Shown here: piece by piece, positions 9,835-16,033 of the stretch
How positions within the stretch are numbered: the stretch's first letter is position 1
Layout of the letters: each line of letters starts with the position of its first letter
Origin: Afipia massiliensis
Lineage (GTDB): Bacteria; Pseudomonadota; Alphaproteobacteria; Rhizobiales; Xanthobacteraceae
DNA length: 64,000 nt
Assembly: GCF_001006325.2 (NCBI RefSeq)
Contig: NZ_LBIA02000001.1
Coordinates: forward strand, 3,287,501-3,351,500
Direction of reading: 5' to 3'
The notes under the pieces: generated by a model
Told to the model about the DNA's origin: nothing
Seen by the model: the letters and a program-made list of their open reading frames with translations, nothing else
Database searches by the model: none
Position numbers and translations under genes: made by a program

Positions 9835-10134
9835 ATGAGCGACGTCATCCGCCACATCATCGTTCGCGGCAAGGTGCAGGGTGTCGGATACCGCGCCTGG
9901 CTCGAAGACGAGGCGGTGACGCGGGATCTTGCCGGATGGGCGCGCAACCGCAGGGACGGCACGGTGGAAGCGGTGCTCTCCGGTTCGGAAGAGGCGGTCG
10001 CTGCACTGATCGCGAAATGCCAGCGCGGTCCCGGCATGGCGCGCGTGACCACCATCGACAATGAGCTTGCAACTGAGGACATGCTGAAGCTGCGCGCTTC
10101 GGGCGAGCGGTTCTCGGTGCTGCCGACAATCTGA
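9835..10134 (+). CDS. acyP: Acylphosphatase
   Basis: A 99-residue cytosolic enzyme that hydrolyses carboxyl-phosphate bonds. The signature VRGKVQGVGYRAWLEDEA carries the phosphate-binding loop with the catalytic Arg, and GWARNRRDGTVEAVLSG carries the catalytic Asn. The length is typical. It lies 18 bases after the decarboxylase-like gene with ACGAGG as ribosome binding site, so it is probably the third gene of the pccA operon. A TTG at 9832 is in frame immediately before the ATG. Confidence 0.92.
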   Translation: MSDVIRHIIVRGKVQGVGYRAWLEDEAVTRDLAGWARNRRDGTVEAVLSGSEEAVAALIAKCQRGPGMARVTTIDNELATEDMLKLRASGERFSVLPTI

Positions 10135-10146
10135 TCGTCGGCGCGG

Positions 10147-11001
10147 TTATCTCGCGCCGGCTTCCTTGCGGAATGTCGCGGCCAGAATACGCAGCGCCGC
10201 GCGCTTCGATGCGTCGCTGACGCGGGAGTAGAGCATCACCTTCGAGGCGCTGAGCCGCGGCAATCCGAATGCGGGTCCGACATCGATCATCCCGGCGGGC
10301 GCGATCCTTTTCGCGAGCGGCGCGACCGCAAGGCCTGCGGCGGCTGCGGCCACGACAGCGCTTACGCCGCCGCCGATGAAGGCCTCGGTCCATTTAACGC
10401 GGGCCTTGTCGAGAACTCGCGCAGCGGTGGCGCGAACGCCGCAAGGCGACGCGAGTGTGGCGACGCGCAGTGTGTCGCCTTTGGCCCAGTGAAATCCGGG
10501 CGAGGCAAACCAGCCGAAGTCGTCGGTGCAGAGTGTTTCTCCGCCGCGCCGGCTTCCTTCCTGACGCACCACGACGGCATCGAGTTCGCCGCCGTCGAAG
10601 GCATCCAGCAGCGTGCGCGAGAACTCGATCGTCACGGCGAGCGTCAGGGACGACGATGCGCCGCGCAGCTTTTCGAGAATGGGCACCAGTTCGGGGCCAG
10701 CGGCGTGATCGCTGATGCCGAGCGTCAATTGCTGGCTCACGGGAGTGGACCCTGACAATGCGCGGTCATGGGCGGCGATGAGCGCACGCGCATTGTCCTG
10801 AAAGGCGGCACCGTCGGCGGTCAGCCGGACCGCGCGGGGCGAGCGCTCGACCAGCCGTTTGCCGAGCGTGGCCTCAAGGCGCTGCAGCTTCATGCTGACG
10901 GCGGCCTGCGTTGTGCCCAGCGCCTCGGCAGTTCGTGTAAAACTTTGCAGTTCGGCCACCAGCAGGAAGGCCTGAACGGTGGGAATATCAAGGGCATTCA
11001 T
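10147..11001 (-). CDS. LysR-family transcriptional regulator
   Basis: 284 residues with the N-terminal winged helix-turn-helix AFLLVAELQSFTRTAEALGT followed by the recognition helix TQAAVSMKLQRLEATLGKRL, and a periplasmic-binding-protein-like effector domain (about 90-284). It is divergently oriented to the tautomerase gene. A near-ideal palindrome (11019-11043) lies 18 bases from its start codon, the usual arrangement for an autoregulated LysR protein that activates its neighbour. The effector is unknown. It converges with the acylphosphatase gene with only 12 bases between the stops. Confidence 0.93.
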   Translation of the reverse strand: MNALDIPTVQAFLLVAELQSFTRTAEALGTTQAAVSMKLQRLEATLGKRLVERSPRAVRLTADGAAFQDNARALIAAHDRALSGSTPVSQQLTLGISDHAAGPELVPILEKLRGASSSLTLAVTIEFSRTLLDAFDGGELDAVVVRQEGSRRGGETLCTDDFGWFASPGFHWAKGDTLRVATLASPCGVRATAARVLDKARVKWTEAFIGGGVSAVVAAAAAGLAVAPLAKRIAPAGMIDVGPAFGLPRLSASKVMLYSRVSDASKRAALRILAATFRKEAGAR

Positions 11002-11018
11002 TTCATCATCAAATATCG

Positions 11019-11043
11019 TTATGATTGATATATCTAATCATAA
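11019..11043. promoter_or_regulatory. Probable LysR operator palindrome
   Basis: The arms TTATGATT and AATCATAA are perfect reverse complements, and the 8-base core between them, GATATATC, is itself self-complementary, with one extra T. The site contains the T-N11-A style symmetry expected for LysR proteins. It sits in the only space between the divergent LysR gene and tautomerase gene, 18 bp from the former and 70 bp from the latter. Confidence 0.75.
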
Positions 11044-11113
11044 GATACCAATATGAGGCCGCGAGGTCTAGCTTCTCTCCATGCGCTGCCGCGCAAACTT
11101 CAGGAGAAAGTCC

Positions 11114-11542
11114 ATGCCCCTCATTACAGTCCAGTACACGTCACACCGGAACGCTCCGTCGCTGAAGGCCGATATCGCGTCCGCTATCAGCAAGCTGTCG
11201 GCTGACATCCTGCACAAGGACCCCAAGGTCACCGCGGTGATCGTGCAGTCCGTCGATGCGGCCGACTGGTTCGCCGGCGGGCAATCGCTGGCCGAACAGA
11301 AGCTGGCCAGCGTCTGGGTCGATATTCACATTTCCGACGGAACCAACAGCAAGGACGAGAAGGCTGATTTCATCGCCGCGACGTTCAAGCGGATGGATGA
11401 ATTGCTCGGGCCGCTGCACAACGAGAGCTACATCTACGTCCATGATGCGCGTGCGGATGCTTACGGCTTCGGCGGCCTGACGCAGGAACGGCGCTATATC
11501 GCCGGCAAGCTCGCGGCGGCACCGCGTAGCGCCGCAGCCTGA
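11114..11542 (+). CDS. Tautomerase-superfamily protein (4-oxalocrotonate tautomerase-like)
   Basis: 142 residues beginning Met-Pro-Leu-Ile-Thr-Val; removal of Met would expose the N-terminal Pro that is the catalytic base of this superfamily. The family pattern is seen in PKVTAVIVQSVDAADWF and the C-terminal tail ERRYIAGKLAAAP. The start has AGGAG eight bases upstream; an ORF start at 11081 is not needed. It is a promiscuous keto-enol tautomerase or possible dehalogenase fold; the substrate is unknown. It is likely controlled by the divergent LysR regulator. Confidence 0.85.
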   Translation: MPLITVQYTSHRNAPSLKADIASAISKLSADILHKDPKVTAVIVQSVDAADWFAGGQSLAEQKLASVWVDIHISDGTNSKDEKADFIAATFKRMDELLGPLHNESYIYVHDARADAYGFGGLTQERRYIAGKLAAAPRSAAA

Positions 11543-11561
11543 GGGGGCGTGTTTTGAGGAC

Positions 11562-11594
11562 GCCTTCGAGGATCGTAAGAGTATCCTCGAAGGC
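11562..11594. terminator. Hairpin between convergent genes
   Basis: A perfect 12-bp stem (GCCTTCGAGGAT / ATCCTCGAAGGC) with a 9-base loop lies between the tautomerase stop and the stop of the reverse-strand GNAT-TPR gene. There is no clear T-run, so its role as terminator is inferred from position. Confidence 0.55.
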
Positions 11595-11630
11595 CTGCCT
11601 CGCAAGGGCAGACGCCGTTGTACGTTTGCC

Positions 11631-13253
11631 TCATAGACTTCGATTGATGCCGATATGCGGAGCAGTTTTCAGAATGCTGTTTCGCTGAACCAGCGCCAGA
11701 TCATAGTCAGGCTTGAGCGCAATGGCGGAATCGAAACTTGTGAGTGCTTCCTCATGCCGTCCGAGCTGCTGCAGAGCGAGGCCACGGTTATAGTGAAGCA
11801 TCGCAACATTCGGCTGCAGGCCGATCGCCAGTTTGAGCTGATGCTCCGCTGCCTCGAACCTGCGTTGCTGGAGTAAAGCGACGCCGAGGAGATACATCGC
11901 ATCGGCGTGCTTCGGCTCCGCATCCAATATCGCTCTGTAAACGTTCTCCGCTTCCACGACCTGTCCGCGCTGATGGTAGCCCTTGGCCGCAGCGAGATCG
12001 GCTGGGACCGCGCGCCGATTGGCATCGAGTTCCTTCAGCAGCCGCGAAGCATCGGCGTGATCGGGGTCAATATCCAGAATCTGGCGGCAGGCTTTCGTGG
12101 CGTCGTCAAGCCGGCCTTGCTGCTGCATTCGCTGTGCGCGTTCGAAAACCACTGGTACGCTGAGTGGCTCAAGCGCGCCGCGCGGATTGCGCCGGTCGCG
12201 CGTGCTCACGCGCAGACATTCGACCCGGCGCTCAATGCCGCCGAAATCGTATTTGTAGGGGAAGTCCCCGGTCTGGAGATCGTAGACGGCGAAGCCGTTC
12301 TGAATGCCCCAGCGGACGCAGTGCAGATGAAGCACGAAGCCGGGCGGGGGGCGTTTGACGTTGAGATCCCGCCCGTTCAGCAGGCTAAGCAGCGTGCGGT
12401 TTTTCCAGTCGATGAGGCTGGCCTGAATGCCGATCCGGTTGTCTCCCTGCCAGAGAATTGGCAGGAACAGCGCATTGTCCGCGAAACAGCACCGCAGCAT
12501 GTTGCGGAAATTGTTCATCATGCCGTAGGGCAGTTTTGGATTGTATCGTGCGGCCAGCTTGGCGGCCCATTGCAACTCCCAGAATTTCAGAAGCGCCTCG
12601 ATGTCGTCTTTGATCGTCTCCGTTGTGGGCGTGGTGATCCTGTATTCGCCGTCTTCTGCTTGCCTCAGCGCGGCGCGCGCGTTTCTCCGCGCCTTCGCGT
12701 CGAGCCGCTCATAGAGGAAGGCATCCCAGTCGCTCGGCAAGTTCACGCAAACGTAGATGTCGTGATCGATGCCGTCGCCGTCATCCGGGCGCTTGATTTT
12801 TTCAGTGATGTAATCAGGCGACGGAAATTCATTCAGGAACAGGGCAAGCCTCTCCGGCGACGCGAAGATATTTTCAAGGTGGAGTTTTGCCCAGTTCAGC
12901 CGCCTGGTATGGCTTGCGAAGGCGAGGATGACGTCGCGCTCAAATCGCGGATCGCAAATGAAGCCGGTATAGCCGGCGAAATATCCGCCGCCGGTGCGCA
13001 GTTCATTGTGGAATTTGCCGTCGCGGCTCCAGTCGGTCCGCAGTTGCAGCGGGAAGAACCCGACATAGTCGGTTGAGCTGGCGTCCGCTTTCGCAGCCAG
13101 GACGATCCACTGGCAACCGAGCTTTTCGAACCACCCTGCGATCCATGTCCATGACATGTAGAACTGCGCTTCGGGGTCCGCGTGATACACAGCCTCCCAA
13201 TTGCTCCGGAGGCGGAGCAATATGTCCCGGCTGTTGATCACATCCACATGCAT
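11631..13253 (-). CDS. CelD/BcsL-like GNAT acyltransferase fused to TPR repeats
   Basis: 540 residues. The first 340 form a FemAB/CelD-type double GNAT fold (FYMSWTWIAGWFEKLG near the start; RRNARAALRQAED, RIGIQASLIDWKNRTLLSLLNGRD and FDLQTGDF-like YDLQTGDFPYKYDFGG later). Residues about 375-530 hold at least three to four tetratricopeptide repeats (AENVYRAILDAEPKHADAMY, AEHQLKLAIGLQPN, ALTSFDSAIALKPD). CelD-type proteins act in polysaccharide or cellulose assembly, but no such cluster is next to this gene, so the acyl acceptor is unknown. The start ATG has AAAGG upstream. The fusion is unusual because these transferases normally end after the GNAT domain. Confidence 0.8.
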   Translation of the reverse strand: MHVDVINSRDILLRLRSNWEAVYHADPEAQFYMSWTWIAGWFEKLGCQWIVLAAKADASSTDYVGFFPLQLRTDWSRDGKFHNELRTGGGYFAGYTGFICDPRFERDVILAFASHTRRLNWAKLHLENIFASPERLALFLNEFPSPDYITEKIKRPDDGDGIDHDIYVCVNLPSDWDAFLYERLDAKARRNARAALRQAEDGEYRITTPTTETIKDDIEALLKFWELQWAAKLAARYNPKLPYGMMNNFRNMLRCCFADNALFLPILWQGDNRIGIQASLIDWKNRTLLSLLNGRDLNVKRPPPGFVLHLHCVRWGIQNGFAVYDLQTGDFPYKYDFGGIERRVECLRVSTRDRRNPRGALEPLSVPVVFERAQRMQQQGRLDDATKACRQILDIDPDHADASRLLKELDANRRAVPADLAAAKGYHQRGQVVEAENVYRAILDAEPKHADAMYLLGVALLQQRRFEAAEHQLKLAIGLQPNVAMLHYNRGLALQQLGRHEEALTSFDSAIALKPDYDLALVQRNSILKTAPHIGINRSL

Positions 13254-13373
13254 GGCGTTGACCTTTGCTCCTGGGAGCGTCGACGCGCGAATGAGCGGTG
13301 TCTGCAGATAAAGGCTGTTCTTGCTGTGGTCCCTTGCGTAACGGCGTCATCGTTCGCCGATTACGCCATGGAA

Positions 13374-13406
13374 GGGCGGCCGTTGGCAAGGTTGTCCCGG
13401 CCGCCC
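13374..13406 (-). terminator. Hairpin directly after lipB stop codon
   Basis: The arms GGGCGGCCG and CGGCCGCCC pair perfectly across a 15-base loop. The hairpin begins at the base after the lipB stop codon (13407-13409 on the reverse strand). Only a short CCTTCC follows, so it is either a weak intrinsic terminator or an mRNA 3' stabiliser. Confidence 0.5.
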
Positions 13407-14114
13407 TCAGGCGCCAAAGACGTCCTCGAAGGCCTGCCTCAACGCCACGTCCACGTCGGCCATCGTGACCGGCAGCCCGAGATCGACAAGGCTGGTGACG
13501 CCGTAGCGCGGGTCTCCGACGCCACAGGGGACGATGCCCGAGAAGTGCGTGAGATCAGGCTCGACGTTGATCGAGATGCCGTGCAACGACACCCAGCGCT
13601 TCAGGCGCACGCCGATCGCGGCGATCTTGTCCTCATAGGCGGGGCCCTTGTCGGGCCGTGCGACCCAGACGCCGACGCGATCTTCGCGCCGCTCGCCGCG
13701 TACGTTGAAGGCGGCGAGGGTGCGAATCGTGAACTGCTCGAGGCTGGCGACATAGGCGCGGACGTCCGGACGGCGGCGCTTGAGATCGAGCATCAGGTAG
13801 ACCACCCGCTGGCCGGGGCCGTGATACGTGAACTGTCCGCCGCGTCCGGTTGAAAACACCGGAAAGCGGGCCTCGATCAGGTCGCCGGGCTTGGCGCTGG
13901 TTCCGGACGTGTAGAGCGGGGGGTGCTCCAGCAGCCAGACCAGCTCGGGCGCGAGGCCGGCGGCGATGTCTGCGGCCCGCTTTTCCATGACGTCGACGGC
14001 GTCCTGATAGGCCACCGGCGAATCGGTTACCCGCCATTCGGCGGGGGGGCCGGATTGGGCAAAAAACGACGTTAAAGCAGGGTCTTCGCGGCGCGCCTGG
14101 AGCACGTTAACCAT
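13407..14114 (-). CDS. lipB: Octanoyl-[acyl-carrier-protein]:protein octanoyltransferase
   Basis: Transfers octanoyl from ACP to lipoyl domains in lipoate biosynthesis. The 235 residues include [20 protein letters not shown], the [12 protein letters not shown] signature, the catalytic lysine in [19 protein letters not shown], and the catalytic cysteine in SGIVPCGV. Length and motifs are standard. It is divergent from the FliN-like gene, and a TTAACCAT box overlaps its start codon. Confidence 0.96.
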   Translation of the reverse strand: MVNVLQARREDPALTSFFAQSGPPAEWRVTDSPVAYQDAVDVMEKRAADIAAGLAPELVWLLEHPPLYTSGTSAKPGDLIEARFPVFSTGRGGQFTYHGPGQRVVYLMLDLKRRRPDVRAYVASLEQFTIRTLAAFNVRGERREDRVGVWVARPDKGPAYEDKIAAIGVRLKRWVSLHGISINVEPDLTHFSGIVPCGVGDPRYGVTSLVDLGLPVTMADVDVALRQAFEDVFGA

Positions 14115-14125
14115 TGGGTAACCAT
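14107..14125. promoter_or_regulatory. Possible CtrA box between lipB and the FliN-like gene
   Basis: TTAACCAT followed 3 bases later by GTAACCAT gives TTAA-N7-GTAA, one mismatch from the CtrA consensus TTAA-N7-TTAA. It lies just upstream of a FliN-like flagellar protein, a plausible CtrA target. The lipB start codon lies inside the first half, so chance cannot be excluded. Confidence 0.35.
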
Positions 14126-14129
14126 AACC

Positions 14130-14417
14130 GTGGTGATCTGCAGCTATCGTTCATTTGTGGATGCGGAAGTCAAAGTGCCAACCCTCGATAACGTCTCTGT
14201 CGACCTGATGGTGGTTCTCGGAACCACCTCGATGCCGGTCCATCAGGTGATGCGGCTGAGCCGCGGCGCCATCATCGAACTGGATGCGACCGAGCAGGAC
14301 GAGGTCAAGGTGCTCGCCAACAACCTGCCGGTTGCCAGCGGCGTCGTGGTCGTCAACCGCAACCGCATCGCGGTCGAAGTCAAGCAAATGTTGCCCCGGA
14401 CGCCTGATCACAGATAG
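14130..14417 (+). CDS. FliN/FliM C-ring-like (SpoA domain) protein
   Basis: 95 residues, nearly all one SpoA domain: [29 protein letters not shown] and [23 protein letters not shown]. This is the fold of the flagellar switch protein FliN and of type III secretion ring proteins. Unlike true FliN it lacks an N-terminal acidic extension, and no other flagellar gene is in the window. The GTG at 14130 opens the frame, but a GTG at 14157 (giving [12 protein letters not shown]) is equally possible; neither has a good ribosome binding site. Its role could be flagellar or moonlighting. Confidence 0.75.
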   Translation: MVICSYRSFVDAEVKVPTLDNVSVDLMVVLGTTSMPVHQVMRLSRGAIIELDATEQDEVKVLANNLPVASGVVVVNRNRIAVEVKQMLPRTPDHR

Positions 14418-14529
14418 TCCGGAAAAGCCTTGCCGAAGCATCGGTCTAGGCCTTGTCCCCCCATCCCCGATTTGTTACATGGGCGCCGGTTGATCCCGCG
14501 CCGGGTGCGAATCCGGGGCCGATCTTTTA

Positions 14530-14614
14530 GCGCTCGTGGCGGAATTGGTAGACGCGCTGCCTTGAGGTGGCAGTCCGTAACAGGGTGGGGGTTCGAGTCC
14601 CTCCGAGCGCACCA
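14530..14614 (+). tRNA. tRNA-Leu(GAG)
   Basis: An 85-base leucine tRNA with genome-encoded CCA. The acceptor stem GCGCTCG pairs with CGAGCGC; the D-arm region GTGGCGGAATTGGTAGACGC is typical. The anticodon stem CTGCC/GGCAG encloses loop TTGAGGT with anticodon GAG; a long variable arm and the T-arm GGTTCGAGTCC follow. The 3' end is a common integration target, and a decayed partial copy lies at 15501. Confidence 0.95.
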
Positions 14615-14779
14615 CACACCTCAGAAATTTCCTTGAATTTATTCAGCTTTCGGCTCTCGCGCCCGCAGGCTTTTGCTGGGGGCGGGCGACATTTCCGCTG
14701 CGATCCCGACAGGTAACTGCAGCCAGCGCGCTGCGATTTAGCGATCGCGTGCAGAGCGCGGCCAGAGTCGCTGACATCG

Positions 14780-14917
14780 CTACTCAGCAGATTTTTTGAG
14801 ATCCTCGGGATCGGGATCCTCGTCAGGATCTTGGTCTGGATGGTCCCAAGGTTCATCCAAAATCTCTTCGGGCTCGTCACCCGCTTCACCCTTCGTCGGC
14901 TTCTTCGGATCAATCAT
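14780..14917 (-). CDS. Small acidic proline-rich protein (45 aa)
   Basis: A 45-residue ORF too short for usual thresholds. It starts MIDPKKPTKGEAGDEPEE and continues with an Asp/Glu/Pro-rich run (PWDHPDQDPDEDPDPEDL). The start codon has AGAGGTG about six bases upstream, a reasonable ribosome binding site. The strongly acidic, disordered composition resembles small conserved proteins of unknown function in Bradyrhizobium-group genomes (from memory, not checked). It lies in the interval between the tRNA-Leu and its remnant. Confidence 0.55.
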   Translation of the reverse strand: MIDPKKPTKGEAGDEPEEILDEPWDHPDQDPDEDPDPEDLKKSAE

Positions 14918-14942
14918 CTGACGCACCTCTGGTTAGCTTTGA

Positions 14943-15170
14943 TCAGACCAGCACGAACTGTGTTACTTTTCGCAGATCGTCCTCTGCCTTTCGCGCGGCC
15001 CGATAATCTTCAAGAAATTCGATGTTCGAATATGCGCCTTGCTTCGCAAGCAGGTGTTAGATGCTGCCGATGTGGCGCAGCCAGAACTTGGGCGGGCCTG
15101 GCGGCAGGCGCCGGGCCTCCAGAATCGTCTTCTTGGCGTGTGCCATCAGATAGTCGGTTGCGTCTGACAT
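14943..15170 (-). pseudogene. Small gene interrupted by an in-frame TAA
   Basis: Reading from the ATG at 15170, 37 codons (MSDATDYLMAHAKKTILEAR ... KFWLRHIGSI) end at TAA. The same frame then continues for 37 codons of equally protein-like sequence (HLLAKQGAYSNIEFLEDYRA ... KVTQFVLV) to a TGA. The two halves join naturally as one helical protein of about 75 residues in which a Tyr codon has probably become TAA. No frameshift is required. It sits in the tRNA-Leu scar interval, where loss of selection is expected. Readthrough or a sequencing error are the alternatives. Confidence 0.65.
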
Positions 15171-15304
15171 GAATAGCGAACGGCCGAACTGGCATCCTGT
15201 TCCCTGTCATGCCCGCGTGGAACTCCTGAACACATTCGGCATTGTCTCTCCAAGGCAGTTCAACTCCATCGTGGCCGATGCCGCGCTGGAAGGAGGATTT
15301 TCAG

Positions 15305-15391
15305 ATGGACACCACCACGCTTCTCATCATTGTGCTTCTCATTCTGCTACTTGGCGGCGGCGGCTGGTATGGCCGTGGACGCTGGTACTAA
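15305..15391 (+). CDS. 28-residue hydrophobic membrane peptide with Gly-Trp-Tyr-Arg tail
   Basis: A tiny ORF with an excellent ribosome binding site (GGAAGGAGGA, 7 bases from ATG). It encodes one membrane helix (residues 4-16, TTLLIIVLLILLL) followed by a glycine run and the tail GWYGRGRWY. Peptides with this layout occur as unannotated small proteins in many proteobacteria (from memory). A hairpin (15423-15445) follows about 30 bases after the stop. No function is known. I regard it as a real gene because start signal, hydrophobic pattern and tail agree. Confidence 0.7.
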   Translation: MDTTTLLIIVLLILLLGGGGWYGRGRWY

Positions 15392-15500
15392 ACGCTGGCG
15401 GACACCGCTAAGTTCGAAAGGAGGAGGGGCCGACTTGGCCCTTCCGTTCAAAACGATAGTGTGTGTGCGCCTTTGCCATAACCTGTCGAGCACGCAGCGA

Positions 15501-15553
15501 CGTGGCGGTGACGCGCTGCCTTGAGGTGCACCTCGAGTCATCCGAGCGGACCA
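15501..15553 (+). pseudogene. Decayed partial copy of tRNA-Leu(GAG)
   Basis: Contains the 19-mer GACGCGCTGCCTTGAGGTG, identical to bases 14551-14569 of the intact tRNA-Leu, preceded by GTGGCGG as in the D-arm and followed by CTCGAGTC and TCCGAGCG-GACCA matching the T-arm and acceptor end. Parts of the D-loop, variable arm and T-stem are deleted, and the sequence downstream (CAAAATTTCTTTGA) still resembles that after the intact tRNA (AGAAATTTCCTTGAA). It cannot fold as a tRNA. It is most simply explained as an old attachment-site duplication or a decayed tandem tRNA copy. Confidence 0.75.
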
Positions 15554-15610
15554 TTTCACAAAATTTCTTTGACGGTACTTTGTGTTTCAGCTTCTGGGTT
15601 TTGGGCGCAG

Positions 15611-15632
15611 TATTTCGATAATTCTAGAAATA
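15611..15632. promoter_or_regulatory. ArsR-type operator, site 1
   Basis: A 22-bp imperfect palindrome, TATTTCGATAA / TTCTAGAAATA, with 9 of 11 positions symmetric. It lies 33 bases upstream of the arsR-like start. The core TATTTCGATAATTC recurs before the next gene (16000-16016), which points to a shared repressor. Confidence 0.7.
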
Positions 15633-15664
15633 CAGTTGACTCACGTACGGAAGAGTGAAAGCTT

Positions 15665-15985
15665 GTGACCATGAAACTCGACGACGCATCCGCACACCTC
15701 GAAGCCCTGGGCAATCCAACCCGCCTCAAGATTTACCGCGCGCTGGTTCGCGCAGGAGACGCCGGCATGCCGGTTGGCCGCCTGCAGGACAAACTGAAGA
15801 TCGCGCCGTCGACCTTGTCGCATCATATCAAGACGCTGGTTGTGGTCGGGCTCGTCAGCCAGGTCCGGGAAGCGACAACTCTTGTCTGCCACGCGAACTA
15901 CACGGTGATGCAGGAGCTGGTCGATTTCCTCGTGGCCGAATGCTGCGCGGACGCCGAGTGCAAGGATGCAAAGACCGCGGCCTGA
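15665..15985 (+). CDS. ArsR/SmtB-family metalloregulatory repressor
   Basis: 106 residues with the winged-helix core GNPTRLKIYRALVRAGDAGM ... IAPSTLSHHIKTLVVVGLV. The C-terminal end has Cys93-Cys94-x4-Cys99 (ECCADAEC) plus Cys75. A CC-x5-C site near the C terminus is the As(III)/Sb(III) sensor of the Acidithiobacillus-type ArsR, so trivalent arsenic or antimony is the likely inducer, although the spacing here is one residue shorter. The GTG at 15665 has GGAAGAG 9 bases upstream; an ATG at 15671 is the alternative. It heads a three-gene operon with the monooxygenase and MFS genes. Confidence 0.88.
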   Translation: MTMKLDDASAHLEALGNPTRLKIYRALVRAGDAGMPVGRLQDKLKIAPSTLSHHIKTLVVVGLVSQVREATTLVCHANYTVMQELVDFLVAECCADAECKDAKTAA

Positions 15986-15999
15986 TTCTTTGCGGCTGT

Positions 16000-16016
16000 T
16001 ATTTCGATAATTCCAG
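16000..16016. promoter_or_regulatory. ArsR-type operator, site 2
   Basis: Repeats TATTTCGATAATTC of site 1 exactly, in the 48-base gap between the arsR-like stop and the monooxygenase start. Its right half-site is degenerate, suggesting weaker binding or half-site use, and an internal promoter for the second and third genes. Confidence 0.6.
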
Positions 16017-16033
16017 TTTGATGGGAGAACATC

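Noticed and set aside
14527-14913. 128-codon reverse frame running through the tRNA-Leu
   Set aside because: It reads through a well-formed tRNA and shares bases with the better-supported 45-codon acidic ORF in another frame.
15169-15411. 80-codon forward ORF overlapping the 28-residue peptide
   Set aside because: No ribosome binding site, composition not protein-like, and it conflicts with the small peptide that has strong start signals.
15423-15445. Hairpin GGAGGGGCC / GGCCCTTCC as a terminator of the 28-residue peptide gene
   Set aside because: One mismatch and no T-run; not strong enough to list as a terminator.
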